From assembly GCA_021741795.1 (NCBI GenBank), contig JAIOXC010000011.1:1-20537 (forward strand): a stretch of 20,537 nucleotides of DNA, written 5' to 3'. Source of the stretch: Ilumatobacteraceae bacterium (GTDB lineage: Bacteria; Actinomycetota; Acidimicrobiia; Acidimicrobiales; Ilumatobacteraceae). Made by a program: the position numbers and the translations under genes. A model generated the notes under the pieces. The model was given only the letters and a program-made list of their open reading frames with translations. It did no database searches and was not told the DNA's origin. Shown here in pieces: positions 14,345 through 20,537 of this stretch. How positions within the stretch are numbered: the stretch's first letter is position 1; each line of letters starts with the position of its first letter.

Positions 14345-15997
14345 GTGCCAAAGCATGTTTTTGTAACAGGTGGCGTTGCAAGTTCGCTCGGCAAAGGTCT
14401 TACTGCTTCATCCCTCGGTCGTCTTCTCAAGATGCGTGGACTTCGTGTCACGATGCAAAAATTGGATCCGTACATCAACGTTGATCCAGGCACAATGAAT
14501 CCGTTTGAGCACGGAGAGGTTTTTGTTACTGATGATGGTGGCGAAACCGATCTAGATCTTGGTCACTATGAACGATTCATCGATGAGAATTTGTCTCGTT
14601 CTTCAAACGCAACAACGGGGAGTATTTATCAAGCAGTGTTAGCGGCCGAGCGTCGTGGCGACTATCTCGGGCGCACCGTGCAGGTCATCCCTCATGTCAC
14701 TGATGAAATCAAACGTCGAATTCAACGTCTGGCTACAGATGATGTCGACGTCGTGATTACCGAAGTGGGCGGAACCGTTGGCGACATCGAAATTCTTCCG
14801 TTCCTTGAAGCGATCCGCCAATTCAAAAACGAAGTCGGTCGCGACAACATTTGTTATGTGCACGTGACATTGGTGCCATTTATTGGTCCAAGCGGCGAAC
14901 AAAAGACTAAGCCAACTCAGCACAGCGTTACCGAGTTGCGCTCGCGGGGTATTCAACCCGACCTGATTGTTTGTCGCAGTGATGAACCAATTAGCGATCA
15001 ACTGAAGCGCAAGATTTCTGGTCAATGCGACGTCGATCAAAAGAACGTCATCAATGCGGCTGATGTGAAGAACATTTACGAGTTGCCGCTCATTTTGCAC
15101 GATGAAGGACTCGATACCCAGATTTGTGAAGTGCTCAAGATTGATGCGCCACTTGATTTGACACCATGGCGCCAATTGGTTGCACGAGTAGAAGCATCAA
15201 CTGCACCCGTGAGGATTGGTCTCATCGGAAAATATGTGCAATTACAAGATGCCTATCTTTCTGTTGTCGAAAGTTTGAAGCACGCTGGGTTTCATCACGG
15301 AGCAAAAGTAGAGATTGTGTGGATTCAGGCGGAAGATGTTGAGGGTCTACTTGCCGATGATCGGATGACGACTCTGGATGGAATTGTTATTCCGGGTGGA
15401 TTTGGTCCGCGTGGCATTGAGGGCAAGATTCGAGCGGCCGAATATGCGCGTGAAAACATGATTCCGTGCTTGGGGTTGTGTCTCGGCATGCAGGTGATGA
15501 CTGTTGAATTTGCGCGGAACGTCTTGGGATTGTCTGATGCCAATTCGACCGAGTTCGACCTTTCAACTCAGAATCCAGTAATCGACATCATGAACGATCA
15601 ACGAGATGTCACCGATAAGGGTGGCACCATGCGTTTGGGTGCTTACTATGCCGTTCTCACGCCAGGCACACAGGTAGCCAATGCATATGGTGAGCCCGTG
15701 GTGAGCGAGCGCCATCGCCATCGCTATGAATTCAATTCCAATTATCGCAGTCGTTTTGAAGAAGCAGGTTTTATCTGCAGTGGCACTTCGCCTGATAAGC
15801 GCCTTGTTGAATTTATTGAATTGCAGGGTCATCCGTTTTGGGTTGGAACGCAGGCTCACCCCGAATTCAAGAGTCGCCCCGATCGTCCGCATCCGTTGTT
15901 TCGCGAAATGATTGGCGCCGCATTACAACGTCGGGCCTTAACCGAAAGCACTTCGCGTTCTGCCGATCGCGCTGCTGCTGTTGACGCGAAGTCGTAG
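14345..15997 (+). CDS. pyrG: CTP synthase
   Basis: This enzyme makes CTP from UTP, ATP and glutamine, and the family acts as a tetramer. The 550-residue product has the synthetase domain at the N-terminus (KHVFVTGGVASSLGKGLTA, residues 3-21, with the P-loop), QKLDPYINVDPGTM and GGTVGDIE. It has a class I glutamine amidotransferase domain at the C-terminus, with nucleophile Cys379 in GLCLGMQ and the His-Glu pair in QAHPEF. Length and the Cys position equal those of the E. coli enzyme. The frame is open far upstream, into recN, but GTG 14345 is chosen because GGGAG stands 6 bases before it and the conserved VTGGV block begins right after. An ATG at 14276 would add 23 unlikely residues. Confidence 0.96.
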   Translation: MPKHVFVTGGVASSLGKGLTASSLGRLLKMRGLRVTMQKLDPYINVDPGTMNPFEHGEVFVTDDGGETDLDLGHYERFIDENLSRSSNATTGSIYQAVLAAERRGDYLGRTVQVIPHVTDEIKRRIQRLATDDVDVVITEVGGTVGDIEILPFLEAIRQFKNEVGRDNICYVHVTLVPFIGPSGEQKTKPTQHSVTELRSRGIQPDLIVCRSDEPISDQLKRKISGQCDVDQKNVINAADVKNIYELPLILHDEGLDTQICEVLKIDAPLDLTPWRQLVARVEASTAPVRIGLIGKYVQLQDAYLSVVESLKHAGFHHGAKVEIVWIQAEDVEGLLADDRMTTLDGIVIPGGFGPRGIEGKIRAAEYARENMIPCLGLCLGMQVMTVEFARNVLGLSDANSTEFDLSTQNPVIDIMNDQRDVTDKGGTMRLGAYYAVLTPGTQVANAYGEPVVSERHRHRYEFNSNYRSRFEEAGFICSGTSPDKRLVEFIELQGHPFWVGTQAHPEFKSRPDRPHPLFREMIGAALQRRALTESTSRSADRAAAVDAKS

Positions 15998-16018
15998 ATT
16001 CATCGGAAGCTATTCCTG

Positions 16019-16591
16019 ATGGCGCATTTCGAGCGCACTTCACGTACCGTTTTGCACGAATGGGTGTTGTGGAAACTCGTTCAGAGTCGGTTTCGTGCTC
16101 CTACCGGCGAAGAGTTTGTACGCACCTATGTTGAGTCGCCAGGTGCCACGGGCATTGTGCCCATACGCATTAACGCTCACAATCAATATGAAGTAGTGAT
16201 GGTGCGGCAATATCGTCCTGCATTGGACGCTTACAGTCTCGAGATTCCGGCAGGCATGAGGGATGTGGCTGGTGAAGACCCACGAGATACGGCGATTCGT
16301 GAACTGCAAGAAGAGACAGGTTTTGTTTCGGATGATGTGCGTCCGCTGGGTCAGATATTGCAGGCACCAGGGATTACCAACGCCGCAGTGCATTTGTTTG
16401 TTGCTATTGGTTTGACTGAAGTTGCAATGGATCGTCATGGTCCTGAAGAAGATGACATGACGGTTGTGGTGCTGCTACTTGATGACGCGCTGCAAATGAT
16501 TGATTCGGGAGAGATTGATAATGCCATGGCAGTAGTGGGTCTGCTTCGTGCCGATCGATTACTTCGAGTCGAAAGTGCTTTTGGCAAATGA
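16019..16591 (+). CDS. NUDIX hydrolase, ADP-ribose pyrophosphatase type
   Basis: This is a NUDIX hydrolase of 190 residues, probably cleaving ADP-ribose or a related nucleotide sugar to AMP and a sugar phosphate. The NUDIX box runs from Gly79 to Phe102: IPAGMRDVAGE, then RELQEETGF with Arg94, Glu95, Glu98 and Glu99. There are six rather than five residues between the first Gly and the first Glu (Gly79 to Glu86), a variant I associate with the mycobacterial ADP-ribose pyrophosphatase Rv1700, which also follows pyrG. LEIPAG and the proline at about 119 (QAPGITN) fit the ADP-ribose subgroup. Start ATG 16019 is 21 bp after pyrG; no strong Shine-Dalgarno. The end overlaps xerD (ATGA). Substrate is inferred. 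Confidence 0.88.
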   Translation: MAHFERTSRTVLHEWVLWKLVQSRFRAPTGEEFVRTYVESPGATGIVPIRINAHNQYEVVMVRQYRPALDAYSLEIPAGMRDVAGEDPRDTAIRELQEETGFVSDDVRPLGQILQAPGITNAAVHLFVAIGLTEVAMDRHGPEEDDMTVVVLLLDDALQMIDSGEIDNAMAVVGLLRADRLLRVESAFGK

Positions 16592-17514
16592 CGAGTCTGA
16601 CCGATCGCGAGCGATTCTTGACATGGATGCGCGTTGAACAGGGCAGATCAGATCGGACCATAGAGGCATATGGAAGAGATATCGCTCAGTATGAGTCGTA
16701 TCTCGTCGGCGCTAAGTCCACCTCTCGGGTAGTGAAGCCAGCACAAATTGAGAAATATATAGGGCAATTGCGAGCGATCGAACGCGCACCCAAAAGCATT
16801 GCCCGACAGTTTGCCGCTATTCGCATGTTCCATCGCTTCATGCTCGACGAAGGTTTACGCTCCGATAATCCGACCGCGTTTATCGATGGTGTCAAGGTTC
16901 CTTCCGGCATACCGAAAGCGTTGAGTGAGCAGGAAGTTGAATTGCTGTTGAACGCAGTAACAGGTGTGGACTCATTAGCAGTGCGTGATCGGGCATTGCT
17001 CGAATTCTTGTATGCAACCGGTGCCCGCGTGTCGGAAGCATGCGGACTTTCGATGAGCGATGTCGACATGGAGAGCAACGTCGCTCGAGTGTTCGGTAAA
17101 GGTTCCAAAGAAAGAATCGTGCCATTCGGAAGGCATGCAAAAGAAGCGCTTGAGGCTTGGTTGGGTGCTGGTGGAAGACCGATGTTGTGTCCGCAGCAGT
17201 GGGCAAAACGTGATCATGCTGACGCCATGTTTCTAGGCGTGCGCGGTACACGTTTGTCACGGCAAGCCGCATGGGGCATTGTGCGAAAATATGCGATGTT
17301 GGCCGGTATTACGAACGAGCTTTCACCTCATGTGCTCAGACATTCGTGCGCCACTCACATGCTGGTGCACGGAGCCGACTTGCGAATCGTGCAAGAGCTG
17401 CTTGGGCATGCATCAGTGAGTACCACGCAGGTGTACACGAAGGTAGATAACGAAGTGTTGTTTGAGATGTATCGCGAGTCGCACCCGCGCGCTCGGGTCA
17501 AGGCTCATCAGTGA
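16588..17514 (+). CDS. xerD: Tyrosine recombinase XerD
   Basis: This site-specific recombinase resolves chromosome dimers at dif together with XerC and FtsK. The 308-residue product has an N-terminal SAM-like core-binding domain (about 5-90) and a catalytic domain with Arg147 (ATGARVSE), Lys171 (GKGSKERIVPFG), His248 and Arg251 (SPHVLRHSCATH), His274 (LLGHASVSTTQVYTKV) and Tyr283. Each catalytic position from His248 on is offset by four from E. coli XerD. It lies in the housekeeping order next to the NUDIX gene, as in mycobacteria, with no attachment site or phage genes nearby, so it is not a phage integrase. Overlaps: ATGA with the gene before, GTGA with the gene after. XerC is possible but context favours XerD. 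Confidence 0.92.
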   Translation: MTSLTDRERFLTWMRVEQGRSDRTIEAYGRDIAQYESYLVGAKSTSRVVKPAQIEKYIGQLRAIERAPKSIARQFAAIRMFHRFMLDEGLRSDNPTAFIDGVKVPSGIPKALSEQEVELLLNAVTGVDSLAVRDRALLEFLYATGARVSEACGLSMSDVDMESNVARVFGKGSKERIVPFGRHAKEALEAWLGAGGRPMLCPQQWAKRDHADAMFLGVRGTRLSRQAAWGIVRKYAMLAGITNELSPHVLRHSCATHMLVHGADLRIVQELLGHASVSTTQVYTKVDNEVLFEMYRESHPRARVKAHQ

Positions 17515-17957
17515 TTAAATTGTCGCATCTCACTAAGCGTTTCGTGCTTTCCCTCGTGCCGTCTCAAGTGCAAGAGATTGAACGGCAGTGGGTCCAGTCA
17601 GTGCTTTCGCCAAGCGAGTTTGATGTATGGAACAACATGATGGTGCAGGATCGACGGCACAGCGTGATTGTTGGGCGTCGTTTCGTGAAGTATCGACCAA
17701 CGGCTTCGCAAAGCGAGATTTCCGGAGCGTTATTGCATGATGTGGGTAAGTCTGTCGCACGTCTTGGAACATTTGGTCGAGTGATTGCAACACTCGTAGG
17801 CCCGCGCACGAATCGCTTTCGTCAATACCACGATCATGAAAGTATTGGAGCAACGATGCTCCGATCTGTCGGCAGCAATGAGTTGACCATCACGATGGTT
17901 GAAGGATCGTGTGTGGGAGAGTTAAGACAAGCGCTCAGCAGAGCAGACGATATTTAA
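17511..17957 (+). CDS. Small HD-domain protein, putative metal-dependent phosphohydrolase
   Basis: Function unknown. This is a 148-residue protein with the residues of a HD-type metal-dependent phosphohydrolase: His50 (DRRHS), His76-Asp77 (LLHDVGK), His107/His109 (YHDHES) and Asp146 in LSRADD, almost at the C-terminus. This set is enough for the H-HD-D metal site of HD-domain enzymes acting on nucleotides or signalling nucleotides, but the substrate cannot be told. It is shorter than most HD hydrolases and has no partner domain. It starts with GTG in a GTGA overlap with xerD, indicating translational coupling, and ends 16 bp from the convergent trpS stop. No membrane segment seen. Confidence 0.72.
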   Translation: MIKLSHLTKRFVLSLVPSQVQEIERQWVQSVLSPSEFDVWNNMMVQDRRHSVIVGRRFVKYRPTASQSEISGALLHDVGKSVARLGTFGRVIATLVGPRTNRFRQYHDHESIGATMLRSVGSNELTITMVEGSCVGELRQALSRADDI

Positions 17958-17973
17958 CAAAATCACAGTTGCG

Positions 17974-18963
17974 CTATTTGCTGGGGTACAAACCAATCGC
18001 AGCGTGAGCTCGTGCCAGTGTTGCGCTTGCCACTTTTGACGCGCGCTCTTTGCCGAGTGCAAGCAAGTTGCTGAGTTCGGCTGGGTCGGCCATGAGTTCG
18101 TGATAGCGGTTCTGAATTGGGCGCAGCATTTCTGCCACGGCCTCACCGGTGTCCTGTTTGAGTTTTCCGTACTGGGTGTAGGTCGTGGCCAGGGAAGATG
18201 GCGACTCATTGGTGACTGCACCGAGAATTTCGAGCAAGTTGCTCACACCAGGCTTGCGCTCGCGGTCGAACTCCACTTCGTTGTCGCTATCAGTGACGGC
18301 ACGCTTAAATTTTTTGACGATCGAGGCAGGGTCGTCGAGTAGATAGATGATTCCGGCTTCGCCATCACCAGACTTGCTCATCTTGTTGGCTGGTTCTTGT
18401 AAATCCATCACTCGTGCCCCGGTCGGTGGAGTCACAGCTTTTGGAACAACAAATGTCTCACCGAAACGATGGTTGAAGCGAAGAGCAATATCGCGGGTGA
18501 TCTCAATGTGCTGACGTTGGTCATCGCCAACGGGCACTTCTGCAGCGTCATACAGCAAGATATCTGCAGCCTGTAGAGCGGGGTAGGTGAAAAGTCCTGC
18601 AGACACAAAATCGGCTTCTCGCTTGGCGGATTTATCTTTGAATTGGGTCATCCGACTGAGTTCGCCGAAACTGACCGTGCACTCCATGATCCAGCCCAAT
18701 TGACTGTGTTCGGGGATATGACTTTGCACGAAAACAGTCGCTATCTGGGGGTCAAGTCCTACGGCAAACAAGATCGCTGCTAGTTGCAGGGTTTGTTGTC
18801 CGAGGACGCTAGGGGTATCGGTGATGGTGAGTGCGTGCAGGTCGACGATGCCGTGAAAGACGTCGTTGTTGTGCTGACCCGAGACCCAATTGCGTAATGC
18901 ACCCAAATAATTGCCAAGGTGGACTTCACCAGTCGGTTGGATGCAAGAAAGGACTCTGGCCAC
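17974..18963 (-). CDS. trpS: Tryptophanyl-tRNA synthetase
   Basis: This enzyme charges tRNA-Trp. The 329-residue product is a compact bacterial TrpRS with the HIGH-type motif PTGEVHLGNYLGA (residues 10-22), VGDDQRQHIEITRDIA (about 145-160) and KMSKS (194-198). Length fits the family. Start is the GTG at 18963, since the conserved N-terminus RVLSCIQPTGEVHLGN begins two codons later. It has no Shine-Dalgarno; a TAGCGT hexamer sits at -12 to -7, so a leaderless transcript is plausible. It is transcribed against its neighbours, converging on the HD gene and diverging from scpA with a 58-bp gap. In mycobacteria trpS is not part of this gene row, so its position here is a local rearrangement. Confidence 0.97.
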   Translation of the reverse strand: MARVLSCIQPTGEVHLGNYLGALRNWVSGQHNNDVFHGIVDLHALTITDTPSVLGQQTLQLAAILFAVGLDPQIATVFVQSHIPEHSQLGWIMECTVSFGELSRMTQFKDKSAKREADFVSAGLFTYPALQAADILLYDAAEVPVGDDQRQHIEITRDIALRFNHRFGETFVVPKAVTPPTGARVMDLQEPANKMSKSGDGEAGIIYLLDDPASIVKKFKRAVTDSDNEVEFDRERKPGVSNLLEILGAVTNESPSSLATTYTQYGKLKQDTGEAVAEMLRPIQNRYHELMADPAELSNLLALGKERASKVASATLARAHAAIGLYPSK

Positions 18964-18969
18964 GCCACA

Positions 18970-18975
18970 ACGCTA
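18970..18975 (-). promoter_or_regulatory. Putative -10 element for leaderless trpS mRNA
   Basis: On the minus strand TAGCGT (TANNNT type, common in actinobacteria) ends 6 bases before the trpS GTG. That is the spacing that would make the first transcribed base the start codon. No clear -35. Prediction by position only. Confidence 0.4.
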
Positions 18976-19005
18976 GTGCAAACAATCATGTAAAGGCCTG
19001 TTTGA

Positions 19006-19011
19006 TATAAC
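19006..19011 (+). promoter_or_regulatory. Putative -10 element for scpA
   Basis: TATAAC (5 of 6 to consensus) lies 10 bases before the scpA ATG at 19022, predicting a start at about 19017-19019 and a leader of only a few bases. No -35 match at 17 bp and no Shine-Dalgarno. It shares the 58-bp trpS-scpA divergent gap with the trpS element on the other strand. Confidence 0.45.
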
Positions 19012-19021
19012 CTTGAGTGCG

Positions 19022-19801
19022 ATGGCGTATGAAGTAAACACCCCGGTCTTTGATGGCCCATTTGATTTGCTCCTGCATCTCATCTTGCAAGAGGAGGTGG
19101 ATATTCATGAGGTGTCGTTGCTGAGAATTGTCGAGGCATATTTGGTTGAAGTGCAAAAGATGCAGACCTTTGATCTCGAGGTCGCCACCGAGTTTTTGTT
19201 GATCGCTGCGACACTGGTCGAACTTAAAACCCGTCGACTGCTGCCTGGTAAGGCCGACATGGATCTCGACGAAGAGCTTGCCTTGTGGGAAGAACGTGAT
19301 TTGCTCCTTGCTCGTTTGCTGGATTGCAAGACGTTTAAGGATGTTGCCAGTGTGTTGAGCGATTTGGTTGAAAAAGCAGGTTTGAGCTTCGCCCGCATGG
19401 CTGGTCCAGATGAGCGCTTTGCCGAGTTGATGCCCGATCTTTTGGAAGGTGTGAGTCCAGTGAGATTGCAGCGCGCATTTTTCCGCGCAGTTCAACCGAA
19501 GCCGCCGACAACTATTGACCTTTTCCACGTGGCTCCTATTCGGGCAAGCGTCGCCGACGCACTGATGGAGTTGCTGGATGTTTTGCCAAGTCTTGGTCGC
19601 GTCACGTTTGCGCAACTCACCGAAGCAATCCACGATCGTATTGAAGTCGTATGTCGGTTCTTGGCGATTCTCGAGTTGTACAAGCAGGGCCGAGTTGATA
19701 TTGAGCAGAGTGACAAATTTGGCGACATTCAAGTGTTATGGACAGGCGGCAATGACATTGGGTTTGAATCCGTATTTAATATTGACGACTATGAAGGATG
19801 A
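19022..19801 (+). CDS. scpA: Segregation and condensation protein A (kleisin)
   Basis: ScpA is the kleisin subunit of the SMC-ScpA-ScpB condensin that organises and segregates the chromosome. The 259-residue product begins with the family hallmark VFDGPFDLLLHLI (about 9-21), followed by an acidic helical region (EFLLIAATLVELKTRRLLP), and ends in a winged-helix-like segment (GRVTFAQLTEA, ILELYKQGRVDIEQ) that would bind the SMC head. ATG 19022 is chosen because the conserved block starts right after; TTG 19013 in the same frame is also open but overlaps the predicted start of transcription. Paired with scpB 22 bp downstream and rluB, the standard actinobacterial order. The ParA-like gene often just upstream in this cluster is replaced by trpS. 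Confidence 0.94.
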   Translation: MAYEVNTPVFDGPFDLLLHLILQEEVDIHEVSLLRIVEAYLVEVQKMQTFDLEVATEFLLIAATLVELKTRRLLPGKADMDLDEELALWEERDLLLARLLDCKTFKDVASVLSDLVEKAGLSFARMAGPDERFAELMPDLLEGVSPVRLQRAFFRAVQPKPPTTIDLFHVAPIRASVADALMELLDVLPSLGRVTFAQLTEAIHDRIEVVCRFLAILELYKQGRVDIEQSDKFGDIQVLWTGGNDIGFESVFNIDDYEG

Positions 19802-19823
19802 TTTGTAATGAAAGGTTGTAGAA

Positions 19824-20447
19824 ATGTCTGATGAGGAAACGCAGATCAGTGCAGAGGTAGTTCGTGCATTGGAAGGGATTTTATTGGTCGCGATGGAGCC
19901 CGTCGACCCAACACTGCTGGCTCAATTACTAGAGCAACCCCTTGCCGTTGTGGAGGGTCTGTGCGAGAGGTTGTCAATGGCATATGCCGAAGCCGGACAT
20001 GGTTTTCAATTGGTCAAGGTTGCAGGCGGATACCGCTTTCAGTCACACCCGGACGTGGCGGCATATGTAGAAAGATTTGTGCTCGATAGCCAGCAAGCCC
20101 GCATTTCGTCGGCTGCTCTCGAAACTCTGGCGATCATTGCGTACAAGCAGCCTTTGTCGCGCCAGCAGGTGGCATCGATCCGTGGAGTTGATCCCGATGC
20201 AGTGATGCGTACGTTGCAAGCTCGCGGTTACATCACTGAAGTGTCTCGCGATGACGGACCAGGTCAAGCGATTCTGTTTGGAACAACTGCAATGTTTCTG
20301 GAGCGACTAGGTCTTGATTCGCTCTCGTCATTGCCACCGATTGCCGATTTTGTTCCGCCTGCAGAGGTTGTTGAGGCTCTCGAACAGGGACTGAGAATTG
20401 TTCCGGCCAATCCAATGGGCTCGAGTCGAAACGAAGTTGAGAGGTAG
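19824..20447 (+). CDS. scpB: Segregation and condensation protein B
   Basis: ScpB dimers bind ScpA and complete the bacterial condensin. The 207-residue product has two winged-helix domains: the first at about 10-85 (VVRALEGILLVAMEPVDP, KVAGGYRFQSHPDVAAYV) and the second at about 90-165, with the family block ISSAALETLAIIAYKQPLSR and SIRGVDPDAVMRTLQARGYI. A C-terminal tail of about 35 residues is low in conserved motifs. ATG 19824 is preceded by AAAGG at 19811-19815 with 8 bases between, a normal Shine-Dalgarno. It is probably co-transcribed with scpA and rluB. Confidence 0.95.
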   Translation: MSDEETQISAEVVRALEGILLVAMEPVDPTLLAQLLEQPLAVVEGLCERLSMAYAEAGHGFQLVKVAGGYRFQSHPDVAAYVERFVLDSQQARISSAALETLAIIAYKQPLSRQQVASIRGVDPDAVMRTLQARGYITEVSRDDGPGQAILFGTTAMFLERLGLDSLSSLPPIADFVPPAEVVEALEQGLRIVPANPMGSSRNEVER

Positions 20448-20466
20448 CTATTAGTTCATCAACGCC

Positions 20467-20472
20467 GGGAGG
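20467..20472 (+). promoter_or_regulatory. Shine-Dalgarno of the rluB-type gene
   Basis: GGGAGG, 10 bases before TTG 20483, is the best ribosome-binding signal for the last gene and supports that start. The competing ATT at 20450 has GAGAGG at 20439-20444, 5 bases before it. Confidence 0.5.
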
Positions 20473-20482
20473 CGACGAGCAG

Positions 20483-20537
20483 TTGTTTGAAGGTGAGCGA
20501 TTGCAAAAAGTGTTGGCTCGCCATGGTTGGGGCAGTC
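20483..20537 (+). CDS. rluB: Pseudouridine synthase (RluB/RsuA type), 5' end only
   Basis: Only the first 18 codons are inside the window. From TTG 20483 the product begins LFEGERLQKVLARHGWGS, where ERLQKVLARHGWGS is the start of the S4 RNA-binding domain of RluB/RsuA-type 23S or 16S rRNA pseudouridine synthases. Position directly after scpB is the usual one for rluB. The frame opens after a TGA at 20438-20440 and contains no ATG or GTG before 20483. So the start is TTG 20483 (with GGGAGG) or, less likely, the rare ATT at 20450, which would add eleven residues. The catalytic domain is beyond the window, so RluB is inferred from context. Confidence 0.75.
   Translation, partial: MFEGERLQKVLARHGWGS

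Noticed and set aside
16588..17514. xerD as a phage or integron integrase marking a mobile element
   Set aside because: No attachment-site repeats, phage genes or tRNA nearby; gene overlaps and order match the housekeeping xerD position.

Overview
The window reads as a chromosomal core region of an actinobacterium of moderate GC content (roughly half GC by eye, not computed). From gene order and protein style, the best guess is a member of the Acidimicrobiia (Ilumatobacter-like). The order tyrS / TPR protein / HAD phosphatase / tlyA / NAD kinase / recN / pyrG / NUDIX / xerD / scpA / scpB / rluB is the backbone known from Mycobacterium tuberculosis (around Rv1689-Rv1711). Here it follows directly on an arginine operon. 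No rRNA, tRNA, insertion sequence, phage gene or CRISPR array was seen. The lineage assignment is inference.

Layout. (1) 1-6061: arginine operon argC-argB-argD-argF-argR-argH. All genes overlap by 1 or 4 bases. The operon sits behind a double ArgR operator that coincides with the promoter, and the argC start codon follows at once (leaderless mRNA). argJ and argG, often found in actinobacterial arg clusters, are absent. (2) 6079-8931: tyrS, with its own leaderless-type promoter, then a protein with a long Arg/Gly/Pro/Ser-rich tail carrying eight RGRP (AT-hook core) tetrapeptides and a C-terminal TPR-like domain; its gene holds a perfect 15-bp tandem array. (3) 8938-10140 (minus): a DUF1015 protein. 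(4) 10150-17957: a compact co-directional run of HAD phosphatase, tlyA, NAD kinase, recN, pyrG, NUDIX ADP-ribose pyrophosphatase type, xerD and a small HD-domain protein. (5) 17974-18963 (minus): trpS, divergent from (6) 19022-20537: scpA, scpB and the start of an rluB-type pseudouridine synthase.

How it works together. The first block makes arginine from N-acetylglutamyl phosphate onward and encodes its own arginine-sensing repressor. The rest is housekeeping: tRNA charging (tyrS, trpS), ribosome modification (tlyA, rluB), nucleotide metabolism (NAD kinase, pyrG, NUDIX), DNA repair (recN) and chromosome resolution/condensation (xerD, scpA, scpB).

Most distinctive signals: the ARG-box/promoter/leaderless-start arrangement at 14-54; the AT-hook-like repeat tail of the TPR protein; the two divergent start codons only 9 bp apart at 10140/10150; and recurring -10-like hexamers just upstream of start codons that have no Shine-Dalgarno sequence. 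I see no clear new multi-gene system; the repeat-tailed TPR protein is the best candidate for undescribed biology.
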